A stretch of 64,000 bases of DNA from an uncultured Lactobacillus sp. GTDB taxonomy: Bacteria > Bacillota > Bacilli > Lactobacillales > Lactobacillaceae. Shown in pieces: positions 44,322 through 53,880 of this stretch (position 1 is the first letter of the stretch; every line of letters starts with the position of its first letter). The translations under genes were made by a program, and so were the position numbers. The stretch covers positions 25,191-89,190 of the forward strand of contig CAOOYH010000007.1 in assembly GCA_948500755.1 (NCBI GenBank), read 5' to 3'. The notes under the pieces were generated by a model that was given only the letters and a program-made list of their open reading frames with translations, ran no database searches and was not told where the DNA came from.

Positions 44322-45689
44322 CTATCTAAGCCGCTCTACTACTTTTTCAAGGTGCATCCCATGAGATCCCTTTAATACCACGATATCATGCGGCTTAATA
44401 TCATTCTTTAAATCTTCAATCATACGTTGCATTTGATCTCTATCATAATAATGCAAGTGTTCAGCATCATATTTATCTTCTAATGCATCATAGAGATTCT
44501 TCATCTCTGTTCCATATAAATAAACTTCATTAATTACTTGTGGGTCAAGACAATCCTCTAAATTACGATGAAGTTCGGCTGACTTTTCACCAAGTTCAAG
44601 CATATCACCTAAAACTGCAATTCTGCGATTACCTTCAGGGACTTCAATTTGACCAAAACTAGTGATTACAGCTCTAACAGCAGTTGGGTTAGAATTATAA
44701 ATATCACTCATAATGTCTTCACCCACATCACCTTTTTCCCATTCCATTCGGTTAGCAGTTGGGGTGAAGTTTGAGAGTGATGCAGCAATTTCTTCATCAC
44801 TTTCACCAAAATGGCGCCCCACACTCAAGGCAGCCATCGCATTTGAAACATTATGCTTACCAATCATTGGAATTGAAAATTGTTGTTCTGAATCATTGAC
44901 AGTGAAAGTAGCATGATGCTTATAACTCTTAAAGCCAGTTGCATAAACAGTGTCATCTTTTTCAAAACCAAAAGTAGCTTTTGCTTGGCTAAGCTTTTCA
45001 GCACGTTCTCTTAAAAGCGATTCATCTCCGTTATAAATGAATTCACCATCTTCACGTAAAAAGTCTGTAATTTCCATCTTAGCATCTGCAATTTTATCAC
45101 GAGTACCAAAGAATTCGATATGAGCTTCACCGATCATCGTAATTACAGTCACATCAGGATGAGTTAATTCACTTAAATGGTGAAGTTGACCAGGACGATC
45201 CATTCCCATTTCTAATACTAAAATTTCAGTATTTGGCTTCATTTCCAAAATAGTCATTGGAACACCAATTTCATTATTAAAGTTAGCCTGTGTTTTATGC
45301 ACATTAAAACGCTTAGACAAAACTGCTGCAATCATATCTTTTGTAGTAGTTTTACCATTTGAACCAGTAATTCCCACAACAGTTGGATTTACTTTACGCA
45401 AATAATAACGCGCTAAATCTTGCATAGCTTGAAGCGGATCGTCGACTTCTAATACTGCAATATTTTCAGGCTTATTTGGATGACCAGTTTGCCATAAAGT
45501 TGCGGAAGCACCGTTATTAATAGCACTATTAATAAAATCGTGTCCATCTCTGTCGCCAACTAAAGGAACGAAAAGTCCTCCGTCAGTAATCTTTCTGGAG
45601 TCAAAGGCAACGGATGTAATTACAGTTTGCTCGTCGCCCACACAAGTTGTATTTAAAGCTTTGGCTATTTCTGCCAGTTGCATTTTCAT
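44322..45689 (-). CDS. murF: UDP-N-acetylmuramoyl-tripeptide--D-alanyl-D-alanine ligase
   Basis: 455 residues. Mur ligase with ATP-binding VVGITGSNGKTTTKDMIAAV (~108), the central block and a C-terminal ligase domain with LGDMLELGEKSAELH. It adds D-Ala-D-Ala to the UDP-MurNAc tripeptide, the last cytoplasmic step of the pentapeptide. It fits with alr nearby, which supplies D-Ala. The ATG (MKMQL) lies 10 nt behind GGGAG. Confidence 0.97.
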   Translation of the reverse strand: MKMQLAEIAKALNTTCVGDEQTVITSVAFDSRKITDGGLFVPLVGDRDGHDFINSAINNGASATLWQTGHPNKPENIAVLEVDDPLQAMQDLARYYLRKVNPTVVGITGSNGKTTTKDMIAAVLSKRFNVHKTQANFNNEIGVPMTILEMKPNTEILVLEMGMDRPGQLHHLSELTHPDVTVITMIGEAHIEFFGTRDKIADAKMEITDFLREDGEFIYNGDESLLRERAEKLSQAKATFGFEKDDTVYATGFKSYKHHATFTVNDSEQQFSIPMIGKHNVSNAMAALSVGRHFGESDEEIAASLSNFTPTANRMEWEKGDVGEDIMSDIYNSNPTAVRAVITSFGQIEVPEGNRRIAVLGDMLELGEKSAELHRNLEDCLDPQVINEVYLYGTEMKNLYDALEDKYDAEHLHYYDRDQMQRMIEDLKNDIKPHDIVVLKGSHGMHLEKVVERLR

Positions 45690-45773
45690 CTAATTTTTAC
45701 TCCCATTAAAACATAATTTAATACAGGAACAATTATACGTTCTTTCATCTAATCTGCCAAATAAAATTATCAA

Positions 45774-45802
45774 ACAAAAAAGCAGTCCCAATGGGACTGC
45801 TT
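45774..45802 (-). terminator. Terminator after rpmE2
   Basis: AAGCAGTCCC pairs with GGGACTGCTT around AT, then a T-run on the minus strand, 16 bp past the stop. Confidence 0.9.
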
Positions 45803-45818
45803 CCACCAGACAAAAGGC

Positions 45819-46064
45819 TTACTTCTTCAAGCCGTACTTCTTGTTGAATTTTTCGATTCGACCATCTGCTTGAGCAAACTTTTGCTTACCAGTGTAGAAT
45901 GGGTGTGAATCTGATGAAACTTCAACACGAATTAATGGGTAAGTTTCGCCTTCAAATTCTACAGTTTCGTCTGACTTCAAAGTTGAACCAGCTAAGAACT
46001 TAGCACCAGTTGCTGAGTCCATGAAAACAACTTCTTGAAATTCTGGATGGATTCCTTGTTTCAT
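45819..46064 (-). CDS. rpmE2: 50S ribosomal protein L31 type B (zinc-independent)
   Basis: 81 residues. MKQGIHPEFQEVVFMDSATG and the C-terminal SHPFYTGKQKFAQADGRIEK identify L31. The CxxC pair of the zinc form is absent, so this is the C- (type B) paralogue. L31 bridges the central protuberance and the small-subunit head. It is a single gene with its own terminator. In many bacteria the C- form is induced under zinc limitation; no Zur box is evident here. Confidence 0.95.
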   Translation of the reverse strand: MKQGIHPEFQEVVFMDSATGAKFLAGSTLKSDETVEFEGETYPLIRVEVSSDSHPFYTGKQKFAQADGRIEKFNKKYGLKK

Positions 46065-46187
46065 AATTTAATACTCCTTTTGCCATGATCATTTTACAGA
46101 CCATAGATTAATCGATTAACGTAGACTAGAATACCATCTTCAAGGGTTATTTTCAAGCATTCCTTAGAAAATTTACTCAGATAATAT

Positions 46188-47783
46188 CTAGTCATTAACA
46201 CGTTCATTAACTTTTTTAGCGTAAGAATCAATTTCAGTACGACTGCTTTTAACTCCCCACCAATAAAATAGTAAGGAAGCAACAATTATCACCACAAAAT
46301 CAAGTGGGTACTTAATAAAATCACGACCACCAAAACCGGTACTTCCCACATAAGACATGACAGATATGAAAATCATGTAAACAATCAGCCACCATGCATG
46401 TTTTAATTGATCTTTAAGGTTTGAATGTTGATAACGAATTTCATAATAAATATAAACTGGCAAACCTAAGGTAATTACAAAGATGACTTGAATGGTGGTT
46501 GGCCACATTGACCAATAAATAGCTAAACTTGTTAATACAAAAGCCGTTGGAGCAAGCCAAACCATGTACTTAGGACCAAATGGTCTCTTCAAATTATGTG
46601 CAATTTTTCTTAAAGCAATTGTAGTTACAGGACCGGTTAAATAGGCAATTAAAGTTGAGGCCGCAATTACTGTAGCCAATAAGTTCCAATTTCTAAATAC
46701 ACTTACTAGAATCACGGCCAAAATCAAGTCCGCAATCATCGCAAATCTTGGAATCATGTATTTACGATTCAAACGACCAAGCCAGTTAGGCAAATGCTTA
46801 GTATGGGTCATAGCTGCTAAAGCACGTGAAGCAGTTGCTACAAAGGCCACACCCGTTCCAAATGGAGATACAAAAGCATCCATATACAGCAAGATCACAA
46901 GCCAATTAATTCCTAAAATAATGGCAATGTCCGCAAATGGAGAAGTAAAGTTAATTCCATGCCAACCCACTTTTTGTAAAGTTGATGGTTCGATAGCCCC
47001 AATAAAAGTAACCTGCAATAAAACGTAAATGGCAGTTGTAATTAACATCGAAATAATGACTCCACGCACAATATTTTTGCGGGGATTCTTTAACTCTCCA
47101 CCCATATTAATCACTGTCTGAAAGGCATCATAGGACATAATAATTCCAGATACTGAGGTCGCTTCAAAAATAGACCGAGTCCCATAAGGCATGAATTCGT
47201 GAATATTACTACCAAAATTTTGTGAATGGAAACCACTTAAAACTAAAACAATCACAGTTAAAGTTGGCAATGCTATTTTAAAAATTGAAATCAAATTAGT
47301 AAAATGCGTCATGATTTTCACTGACCAATAGTTAATCAAAGTGAAAATCACCATAAATAAGAAAACAACCAGTAGTCCTTTTGTAGTAATTTCCCCATTA
47401 TTCATATAGCGATGAGTCCAGTTAGCCCACGACCATGGCCAACTAGACATATATTGCACGGCCGCAACTGCTTCCATAGGTACCAAGGTCACCAAAGAAA
47501 TCCAATTCGCCCATGCGGCAATAAATCCCAAAAGCGGTCCATGACTGTATTGAGCATACCGACTCATTCCTCCACTTTCCGGAAACATAGAGCCTAATTC
47601 AATATAAGTAATGGCAATTGAAATAATGATTACTGCACCTAAAATCCATGAAATAATGGCAGCTGGCCCAGCAATTTTAGCGGCAGATCCCGATCCAAAA
47701 AGCCAGCCTGATCCAATTAAGGAATTTAACGCAAGCATAATGGCAGAAAATAAGCCTATTTTATGTATATTTGGTTTTTCCAC
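46188..47783 (-). CDS. APC-family amino acid permease
   Basis: 531 residues with ~12-14 membrane segments. The start of TM1 carries the APC unwound-helix motif (LNSLIGSGWLFGSGSAA), and the FPESGGMSRYAQYSHG loop after TM2 is typical. It imports or exchanges amino acids. Closest in build to the aspartate/glutamate-type APC members, but specificity cannot be read from sequence. It is a single gene, divergent from a TetR gene 182 bp away that could control it. Confidence 0.88.
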   Translation of the reverse strand: MEKPNIHKIGLFSAIMLALNSLIGSGWLFGSGSAAKIAGPAAIISWILGAVIIISIAITYIELGSMFPESGGMSRYAQYSHGPLLGFIAAWANWISLVTLVPMEAVAAVQYMSSWPWSWANWTHRYMNNGEITTKGLLVVFLFMVIFTLINYWSVKIMTHFTNLISIFKIALPTLTVIVLVLSGFHSQNFGSNIHEFMPYGTRSIFEATSVSGIIMSYDAFQTVINMGGELKNPRKNIVRGVIISMLITTAIYVLLQVTFIGAIEPSTLQKVGWHGINFTSPFADIAIILGINWLVILLYMDAFVSPFGTGVAFVATASRALAAMTHTKHLPNWLGRLNRKYMIPRFAMIADLILAVILVSVFRNWNLLATVIAASTLIAYLTGPVTTIALRKIAHNLKRPFGPKYMVWLAPTAFVLTSLAIYWSMWPTTIQVIFVITLGLPVYIYYEIRYQHSNLKDQLKHAWWLIVYMIFISVMSYVGSTGFGGRDFIKYPLDFVVIIVASLLFYWWGVKSSRTEIDSYAKKVNERVND

Positions 47784-47888
47784 TCTACAATATCCCCTTC
47801 TTTTTCAACTTAACAACAAGTTCTTTCCTATTAAGAAAGTGTCATAGATAGAATTATACTTGGATTTTAGGCATTTTTCATCAAATTA

Positions 47889-47917
47889 TTGTAAAGTGAG
47901 CCAAAACAATGTAATCT
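47889..47917 (+). promoter_or_regulatory. Promoter and possible operator of the first TetR gene
   Basis: TTGTAA, 17-bp spacer, TAATCT. The imperfect inverted repeat ATTGT / ACAAT (47888-47910) overlaps the -35 and spacer, where an autoregulating TetR would bind. Confidence 0.45.
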
Positions 47918-47965
47918 GAAGATAGATAAACAGAGTTATTAAATTAAAAAAGTAGGGGAATATTT

Positions 47966-48505
47966 ATGGAAAATCAAGATTCAATGATTAGATTAAAACT
48001 AATTCGATGTGCGATTGCTTGCATTGATGAAAAAGGGTTACATAACTTTTCAATTCGTGAATTAGGAAAAAGAGCCCGTATGACATCGACTCTAATCTAT
48101 AATCGTTTTACTAATAAACAAGAAATTATCGACATTGTTTATAATTTAATCACCAATTCTTTCATAAAAAAAATCGATTCCTATAAGGATTTACCAACAG
48201 ATGAGCAACTTATTCAAGTAGTGGCACTTTATCTAAAAGAAATCAATAAACATCCAAATATTGCAGAGTTAATTTTTCTTAATCCGGAAAAAGTCGAGTC
48301 TGATGGACCATCTGCTCAAACTGTATTTAAAGAAAAAGTCAATTCTTTAATTGAAGAGCTCAATAACAAACATAGTGAAGAATTTTTCTTAAAGATTTGG
48401 TCTCAAATTCATGGAACAGCAATGATGATCAAAAATGGTATCATTTCCTATAATTATGATGAGATTTACAAAAGTATGATTACTACCATTAAAGAAGCTG
48501 CTTAA
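47966..48505 (+). CDS. TetR/AcrR-family regulator (paralogue 1)
   Basis: 179 residues. N-terminal HTH (FSIRELGKRARMTSTLIYNRFTNK, ~26-50) and a ligand domain with the block HPNIAELIFLNPEKV and the C-terminal IWSQIHGTAMMIKNGIISYN. The same C-terminal pattern recurs in the TetR genes at 48634 and 62743, so these are three paralogues. Targets are unknown: the divergent APC permease or its own gene are candidates. Ligand cannot be inferred. Confidence 0.88.
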   Translation: MENQDSMIRLKLIRCAIACIDEKGLHNFSIRELGKRARMTSTLIYNRFTNKQEIIDIVYNLITNSFIKKIDSYKDLPTDEQLIQVVALYLKEINKHPNIAELIFLNPEKVESDGPSAQTVFKEKVNSLIEELNNKHSEEFFLKIWSQIHGTAMMIKNGIISYNYDEIYKSMITTIKEAA

Positions 48506-48543
48506 AAAGCGAGGTTCAAAATAGCTTGAGCCTCGTTTTTTAT
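48504..48543 (+). terminator. Terminator after TetR paralogue 1
   Basis: CGAGG-TCAA pairs with TTGA-CCTCG, followed by TTTTTTAT. The stop codon lies at its left foot. Confidence 0.85.
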
Positions 48544-48569
48544 ATTTTTCTTACGATTGTTTTTATAAA

Positions 48570-48599
48570 TTGACACCGTGTCACTTTAACAGCTATAAT
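48570..48599 (+). promoter_or_regulatory. Promoter with palindromic operator of TetR paralogue 2
   Basis: TTGACA, 18-bp spacer, TATAAT. The palindrome TGACAC-C-GTGTCA (48571-48583) covers the -35 box, the expected place for autorepression. Confidence 0.7.
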
Positions 48600-48633
48600 T
48601 AAAACATAAATTAATTAAGGAACTGGTAAAATT

Positions 48634-49170
48634 ATGAAATATAGTAAATCTCAAAGAAAAAGAATTTTAAATACCGCAATTTCAATCATTGAAAAAGATG
48701 GTATAGATAAGCTAACCATTAGGGAATTAGTGAAAAAAACAAATGTAGGTACTCAATCTGTTTATAAACATTTTCCAAATAAAGATGAATTAATTAAAAC
48801 TATTGCTTCTAAATTAACCACTGATTATTTGGACGAAGTTAATAAATCTGCCTTACTAAATCCCAAAGAAAAATTGATCCATTCAGCTTCTTTTTTCTTA
48901 AAGAAAACAAGTGAACATCCCCACTTGATGGACTTTCTTTTCTTTAACCCTAAAATTGAAAATATTTTGCCCAAAAATACTGTAAATATTCCAACTCATT
49001 TCATTGGTAGAATTAATTCTGCTTTAAATGTAACTCAAGTTAAGGAAGACCGACAAGAATTATTTTTACGCATTTGGGCAATAATTCATGGATTAGCAAT
49101 GATGATCAAAAACGGACTTTTAGAATACACACCGGCTTTAGCACAAAACAGGCTTGCGTCGATGATCTAA
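48634..49170 (+). CDS. TetR/AcrR-family regulator (paralogue 2)
   Basis: 178 residues. HTH LTIRELVKKTNVGTQSVYKHFPNK (~27-50) and the ligand-domain blocks HPHLMDFLFFNPKI and IWAIIHGLAMMIKNGLLEYT shared with paralogues 1 and 3. It is in tandem with paralogue 1 but has its own promoter with a palindrome over the -35. A shared terminator separates it from the convergent AEC permease gene. No regulated efflux gene lies next to it, so the target is unknown. Confidence 0.88.
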   Translation: MKYSKSQRKRILNTAISIIEKDGIDKLTIRELVKKTNVGTQSVYKHFPNKDELIKTIASKLTTDYLDEVNKSALLNPKEKLIHSASFFLKKTSEHPHLMDFLFFNPKIENILPKNTVNIPTHFIGRINSALNVTQVKEDRQELFLRIWAIIHGLAMMIKNGLLEYTPALAQNRLASMI

Positions 49171-49205
49171 AAAAAGGCTCTCTATTCAAGAGAGCCTTTT
49201 TTATT
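49169..49205. terminator. Bidirectional terminator between TetR 2 and AEC permease
   Basis: AAAGGCTCTCT pairs with AGAGAGCCTTT, with A and T runs on both sides. Confidence 0.9.
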
Positions 49206-49216
49206 AATATTTTTCT

Positions 49217-50401
49217 TTATCCAAACATATGAGCTAAAATTGGCAATAACCAAATCCAGAAGATACAACTTACTGCAAATACTACAGTTGAGACAGCAAC
49301 AGAACTTGCCCCCTCTTTAACGTAAATATTGTAACGACTTGAAATGATAATTCCTGAAAATGCAGGTGGAAGTCCCGTTGCCAAACAAAGCATTGAAATC
49401 TTTTCTGGATCAGATCCCATGCCGCAGATATAAGCTGCTGCAACGATAATAGCTGGAGTTAAAAACAAACGGAAGAAAGTATTCCAAATAACTTCTTTAT
49501 CAATTGAGAATTTAACTGTCGATAAAGCTAACCCAGCTGCTAAAACAGCAACCCCAGCATTGGCTTTGGCAATCAAATCAAAAGTTGGTGCCCAAGAATT
49601 TGGAATTTTAATTCCGATCAAAACAAAGATAACCGCTAACAGTGGAGCTGCAGCAACTGGTTGCTTGACGGCATTCAAAACTGACTTTAAGGTTGAGTTC
49701 ATTGGCTTATGAGCAGTGTTAGCATGGTTAGCAATTTCGGCATGAGCCAAATCAATCTCTCTTTTAATCCCTTTTTCTTCAAGTGCTTTTGCTTCAGCAT
49801 CAGTAACTGGTACATCATCCGGAACAGTTACCATCACTTTTTGCTTAGTTTTATGAGTTCCCTTACCACTTACTTGATCAACTTTTACTTGAGTACCCTT
49901 GTTATTAGAATTGGAAGCAGCTTTTTGCCTAATCTTATCCTGACCCTTATTAATTAAGGCTAAACCAAGAGGAATAGTGATCGCATTAACCACAATAGAT
50001 ACAATCCCAATAACCAAGTTAGTAGTTACATTATTGCCATAAATTGGATCCAAAACGGCAAATCCAAGGAATCCAATAGTTGGAGATCCTGCAATCAACG
50101 CACAAACCGCAGCTTGTTGAGTATTTCTGTGGAAGAATAATTTATCTAAGAAAAAGCTCAACATAAATAGACCAGTAACGCCGATGATTGAGATTAATGT
50201 CAACACAATATCTTGTGCAAACATGGATCTCGTTGCCTTTACAATTGAAATAAATAAGGCGGCAGGCAAAGCAATATCAAGAACTAATTTATTAAGTCCC
50301 TGACGTTGGTCATTATCAAAGAAATAAAACTTGCCACAGAGGTATCCCAATAACATGATGACCAGAATTGGGATAACATCATTGATTAAAATGCTAACCA
50401 T
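49217..50401 (-). CDS. AEC-family transporter (malate/auxin-carrier type), candidate oxalate permease
   Basis: 394 residues from the ATG at 50401 (MVSILINDVIPILVIM), 6 nt behind AGGAGG; an adjacent ATG one codon upstream is possible. Five N-terminal and about five C-terminal membrane segments flank an unusually long charged cytoplasmic loop (~155-250: KIRQKAASNSNNKG... VPDDVPVTDAEAKALEEKG). AEC carriers move malate or other dicarboxylates. It is divergent from oxc-frc (191 bp apart), so oxalate/formate exchange is a reasonable guess, but not shown. Confidence 0.8.
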   Translation of the reverse strand: MVSILINDVIPILVIMLLGYLCGKFYFFDNDQRQGLNKLVLDIALPAALFISIVKATRSMFAQDIVLTLISIIGVTGLFMLSFFLDKLFFHRNTQQAAVCALIAGSPTIGFLGFAVLDPIYGNNVTTNLVIGIVSIVVNAITIPLGLALINKGQDKIRQKAASNSNNKGTQVKVDQVSGKGTHKTKQKVMVTVPDDVPVTDAEAKALEEKGIKREIDLAHAEIANHANTAHKPMNSTLKSVLNAVKQPVAAAPLLAVIFVLIGIKIPNSWAPTFDLIAKANAGVAVLAAGLALSTVKFSIDKEVIWNTFFRLFLTPAIIVAAAYICGMGSDPEKISMLCLATGLPPAFSGIIISSRYNIYVKEGASSVAVSTVVFAVSCIFWIWLLPILAHMFG

Positions 50402-50536
50402 CATTAACCTCCTGTCAGTTAAATTAAAAAACAAGCATTAAAATTTACACGTCTAATATAGGCCTAGTTAATCAAATAAGCAAATAAAATAAATTATATT
50501 TTTATAAATAATATTGCTTGCTAATTAATAAAAAAA

Positions 50537-50564
50537 AGTTTATAACGAGAGCGTAAACTATATT
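50537..50564 (+). promoter_or_regulatory. Candidate oxc-frc promoter and inverted repeat
   Basis: AGTTTA / TAAACT arms with an 11-bp spacer (50537-50559) abut a -10-like TATATT (50559-50564); no good -35 is present, which suggests an activator site. The operon is known to respond to oxalate and low pH in relatives. Confidence 0.4.
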
Positions 50565-50592
50565 ACATGCTTATATGTAGGAGGATCAAAAT

Positions 50593-52323
50593 ATGGTAGA
50601 TGATTCTTTAAATAGGACCGGCGCTAGCCTTTTAATCGAGGCTTTGCAAAAAAATGGTATTAATAACATATACGGAATTGTTGGTATTCCTGTAACCGAT
50701 TTAGCTCGTTTAGCTGAATTGCGTGGAATGAAATATTATGGTTTCCGTCGAGAAGATGCTGCTGTAGATGCTGCTGCTGCTGCAGGCTTTTTAACTCAAA
50801 AACCAGGTGTAGGTTTAACCGTTTCAGCACCCGGATTTTTAAATGGATTAACTGCCTTAGCTCAAGCCACTAAAAACTGTTTTCCACTTATTATGATATC
50901 TGGATCTTCAGAACGTCACATTATTGACTTAGCCCAAGGTGATTACGAAGGAATGGATCAATACAACAGAGCTAAGCCTTTCTGTAAGAAAGCTTATCGT
51001 GTGGACAGAGCGCAAGACATTGGAACGGCAGTTGCTCGTGCCGTCCGCACTGCTGTTTCTGGTCGTCCTGGTGGTGTCTACCTTGACCTACCTGCTGATA
51101 CCATTTCTCAATTTGATACTGAAACTGATCAAAAAGACATGGGAATTTATAAAGTAGTTGATCCTGCTCCAAAGCAAGAACCTAGTGACGAAGCTGTCAG
51201 CCGTGCAGTTGACATAATTAAAGATGCTAAGAAGCCTTTGATCATCCTTGGTAAAGGTGCCGCATATGATCGCACTGAAAAGCAAGTTCAAGAATTGGTT
51301 AACAAGACTGATATTCCATTTTTGCCTATGTCAATGGCTAAGGGTGTTGTTCCAGATAACGATCCTCACTCAGCAGCTGCTGCTCGTTCACTATCACTTA
51401 AGAATGCAGATGTAGTTATTTTAATTGGTGCTCGTCTTAACTGGATGCTTTCCTATGGGGATGCTCCTGAATTCAACCCTAATGCAAAATTCATTCAATT
51501 AGATATTGATGCTACTCAATTTGATTCATCACAAAAAATTTCAGCTCCCCTTCAAGGTGACTTACAATCAATCCTTGCAAAATTAGTTCCAGCTTTAACT
51601 GCAACTGGCTATAAAGCAAGCTCTGATTGGCTTGATGCTATTAAAGCAGATACCGAAAAGAACGATGCCAAGTTTGCTAATCGAATTTCTGCTGGCGAAA
51701 CCAATCCAGAATTTGGTTACTATGGCGCTATTGAACCAATTAATGAATACTTCCAAAAACACCCTGACACTTACTTGGTCAGTGAAGGTGCAAACACTTT
51801 GGATATCGGTCGTGATATGATTGGTATGCAACTTCCTCGTCACCGTCTTGACACCGGTACTTGGGGCGTGATGGGTGTTGGCATGGGTTATGCTATTGCC
51901 ACAGCCGTTGAAACTGGTAAACATGTTGTTGCCTTAGATGGTGATAGTGCCTTTGGTTTTGATGGTATGGAAACTGAAACTATGTGTCGTTACCATCTTC
52001 CAATTACTGTCGTAATTATTAACAACGGTGGTATTTACAATGGTGTTTCTAACCCAGTACCAAACCAACCAGGTCCAACTACTCTTGATCCAACTGCTCG
52101 CTATGAATTAATGGCTAAGGCTTTTGGCGGGGATTACTACTTTGTAAGCAATTATGAAGAAATGAAAGCAACTTTTGCCAAAGCTGTCGACTCAGGTCGT
52201 CCTAATATTATTAATGTTCAAATTGCTCCATCAATGGGTAAGGAATCAGGACACATTGGTAATTTGAACCCTACTTTGAATTTAAAGCCACTTGAAGAAA
52301 AGGAAAAGAATGAAGATAAGTAA
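50593..52323 (+). CDS. oxc: Oxalyl-CoA decarboxylase
   Basis: 576 residues. A ThDP enzyme: the activating glutamate is in GFRREDAAVDAAAAAGFLTQ (~55), and the ThDP-Mg motif is GDSAFGFDGMETETMC ... INNGGIYNG (~450-480). It converts oxalyl-CoA to formyl-CoA and CO2, consuming a proton. The strong ribosome binding site GGAGGA precedes the ATG. It is the first gene of oxc-frc and consistent with L. gasseri-type oxalate degraders. The C-terminus ends in an acidic tail (LEEKEKNEDK). Confidence 0.96.
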   Translation: MVDDSLNRTGASLLIEALQKNGINNIYGIVGIPVTDLARLAELRGMKYYGFRREDAAVDAAAAAGFLTQKPGVGLTVSAPGFLNGLTALAQATKNCFPLIMISGSSERHIIDLAQGDYEGMDQYNRAKPFCKKAYRVDRAQDIGTAVARAVRTAVSGRPGGVYLDLPADTISQFDTETDQKDMGIYKVVDPAPKQEPSDEAVSRAVDIIKDAKKPLIILGKGAAYDRTEKQVQELVNKTDIPFLPMSMAKGVVPDNDPHSAAAARSLSLKNADVVILIGARLNWMLSYGDAPEFNPNAKFIQLDIDATQFDSSQKISAPLQGDLQSILAKLVPALTATGYKASSDWLDAIKADTEKNDAKFANRISAGETNPEFGYYGAIEPINEYFQKHPDTYLVSEGANTLDIGRDMIGMQLPRHRLDTGTWGVMGVGMGYAIATAVETGKHVVALDGDSAFGFDGMETETMCRYHLPITVVIINNGGIYNGVSNPVPNQPGPTTLDPTARYELMAKAFGGDYYFVSNYEEMKATFAKAVDSGRPNIINVQIAPSMGKESGHIGNLNPTLNLKPLEEKEKNEDK

Positions 52324-52338
52324 AAAGGAGTAATTAAA

Positions 52339-53688
52339 ATGACTGAGAATGAGAAAAATGAACAAAATGCATATGCTCCATTAAAAGGTATCAAAATTGT
52401 TGACTGGACCCAAGTTCAATCTGGTCCTTCATGTACCCAACTTTTAGCTTGGCTTGGTGCGGACGTTATTAAAATTGAACGTACTGACACTGGTGACCCA
52501 ACTAGAAATGAATTACTTGATATTAAAGACGCATGGAGTCTTTACTTCTTGCAATTAAATGCCAATAAGAAATCTTTAACTGTCGATATTAAAGCTCCAG
52601 AAGGTAAGAAGATTATGTACGACTTAATTAAGAAAGCCGACATTTTCGTAGAAAATATTGCCCCTGGTTCAGCTGATAGAAACGGTTTTGGCTGGGAAAA
52701 GCTTCATGAAATGAATCCTAGATTGATCTACGCTTCATTAAAGGGATTTAACCAAGGCTCACGTTTTGAAAACGTTAAGGCCTTTGAACCTGTAGCTCAA
52801 TCTGCTGGTGGTGCTGCTTCTGCAACTGGTTGGAATACTGGCAAATACAATGTTCCTACTCAATCTGCAGCTGCTCTTGGTGACTCAAACACAGGAATGC
52901 ACTTAGCAATTGGTATTTTGGCAGCTTTACTTCAACGTGAACGTACTGGTGAAGGTACTTTTGTTTACCAATCAATGCAAGATGCTGTATTGAACCTTTG
53001 TCGTATTAAGTTACGTGACCAAATTATGTTAGACAACTTAGGTGCTCTTCCTCACTACGCTGTTTACCCTGACTGGAAATGGGGTAAGGCTATTCCACGT
53101 GCTGAAAACACTGAAGGTGGACAAGTTATTGGTTGGTGCTACAAGGCTAAAGGTTGGGAAACTGATCCTAATGCTTATGTTTACATTGTTGTACAAAATG
53201 AAAACAAGAAATGGGATAAGCTTTGTGAAGCCATGGGTCACCCTGAATGGGAAAAGGATCCAAGATTTGTTGACTGGGAACACCGTCAATTACACAAGGA
53301 AGAACTTTATCCATTAATTGAAGCTTACACTAAGCAATATGACAAATACACCTTAACTAAGGAATTAGGTAAAGCTGGTGTGCCAGTTGGTCCTGTTCTT
53401 GATTGGCACGAACTTGAAAACGATCCTGACTTAAATAGCGATGGGACTATCGTAACTATTGATCAAGGTGGTAACCGTGGTGACTTTAAGACCATCGGTT
53501 TACCATTCACTCTTTCAAACTACAAGCCAAGTTACGATAGAGCACCAGACCTTGGTGAAAATAACAAGGAAATTTTGAAGTCACTTGGTTACGATCCAGA
53601 ACAAATTGATGAATTAGCTGAAAAAGGGGTTATCTCTAAAGCTAGAGGTCCTAAGAACCCAGCTGTTCACGTTATCAAGGGTGAATAA
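52339..53688 (+). CDS. frc: Formyl-CoA:oxalate CoA-transferase
   Basis: 449 residues. Class III CoA-transferase; start LKGIKIVDWTQVQSGPSCTQ and the catalytic aspartate in VYQSMQDAVLNLCRI. It swaps CoA from formyl-CoA to oxalate, regenerating oxalyl-CoA for Oxc and releasing formate. It follows oxc by 15 bp with its own AAAGGAG. The pair completes the oxalate cycle, which yields formate and CO2 and helps acid tolerance. Confidence 0.96.
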   Translation: MTENEKNEQNAYAPLKGIKIVDWTQVQSGPSCTQLLAWLGADVIKIERTDTGDPTRNELLDIKDAWSLYFLQLNANKKSLTVDIKAPEGKKIMYDLIKKADIFVENIAPGSADRNGFGWEKLHEMNPRLIYASLKGFNQGSRFENVKAFEPVAQSAGGAASATGWNTGKYNVPTQSAAALGDSNTGMHLAIGILAALLQRERTGEGTFVYQSMQDAVLNLCRIKLRDQIMLDNLGALPHYAVYPDWKWGKAIPRAENTEGGQVIGWCYKAKGWETDPNAYVYIVVQNENKKWDKLCEAMGHPEWEKDPRFVDWEHRQLHKEELYPLIEAYTKQYDKYTLTKELGKAGVPVGPVLDWHELENDPDLNSDGTIVTIDQGGNRGDFKTIGLPFTLSNYKPSYDRAPDLGENNKEILKSLGYDPEQIDELAEKGVISKARGPKNPAVHVIKGE

Positions 53689-53705
53689 TTTCAATATTAA
53701 TTCAA

Positions 53706-53737
53706 CAAAAATAAGGCTTAATGAGCCTTATTTTTAT
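53706..53737 (+). terminator. oxc-frc terminator
   Basis: AAAATAAGGCT pairs with AGCCTTATTTT around TAATG, then Ts. Confidence 0.9.
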
Positions 53738-53880
53738 TGCAAATATTAATACAATTTTTCAAAAACATTATTTATTCGTAATTTTCATTAAATCCGAAAT
53801 CAGGAACTTGGAATTCAAGCCAAATGCGTCTATAATATTATTTCATACAGAGGGTATAGAAAAAGGGGTGAATTCTGATC

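Noticed and set aside
51595..51924. A 109-codon minus-strand ORF inside oxc
   Set aside because: It is antisense to the well-conserved ThDP enzyme core; no ribosome binding site and unlikely composition.
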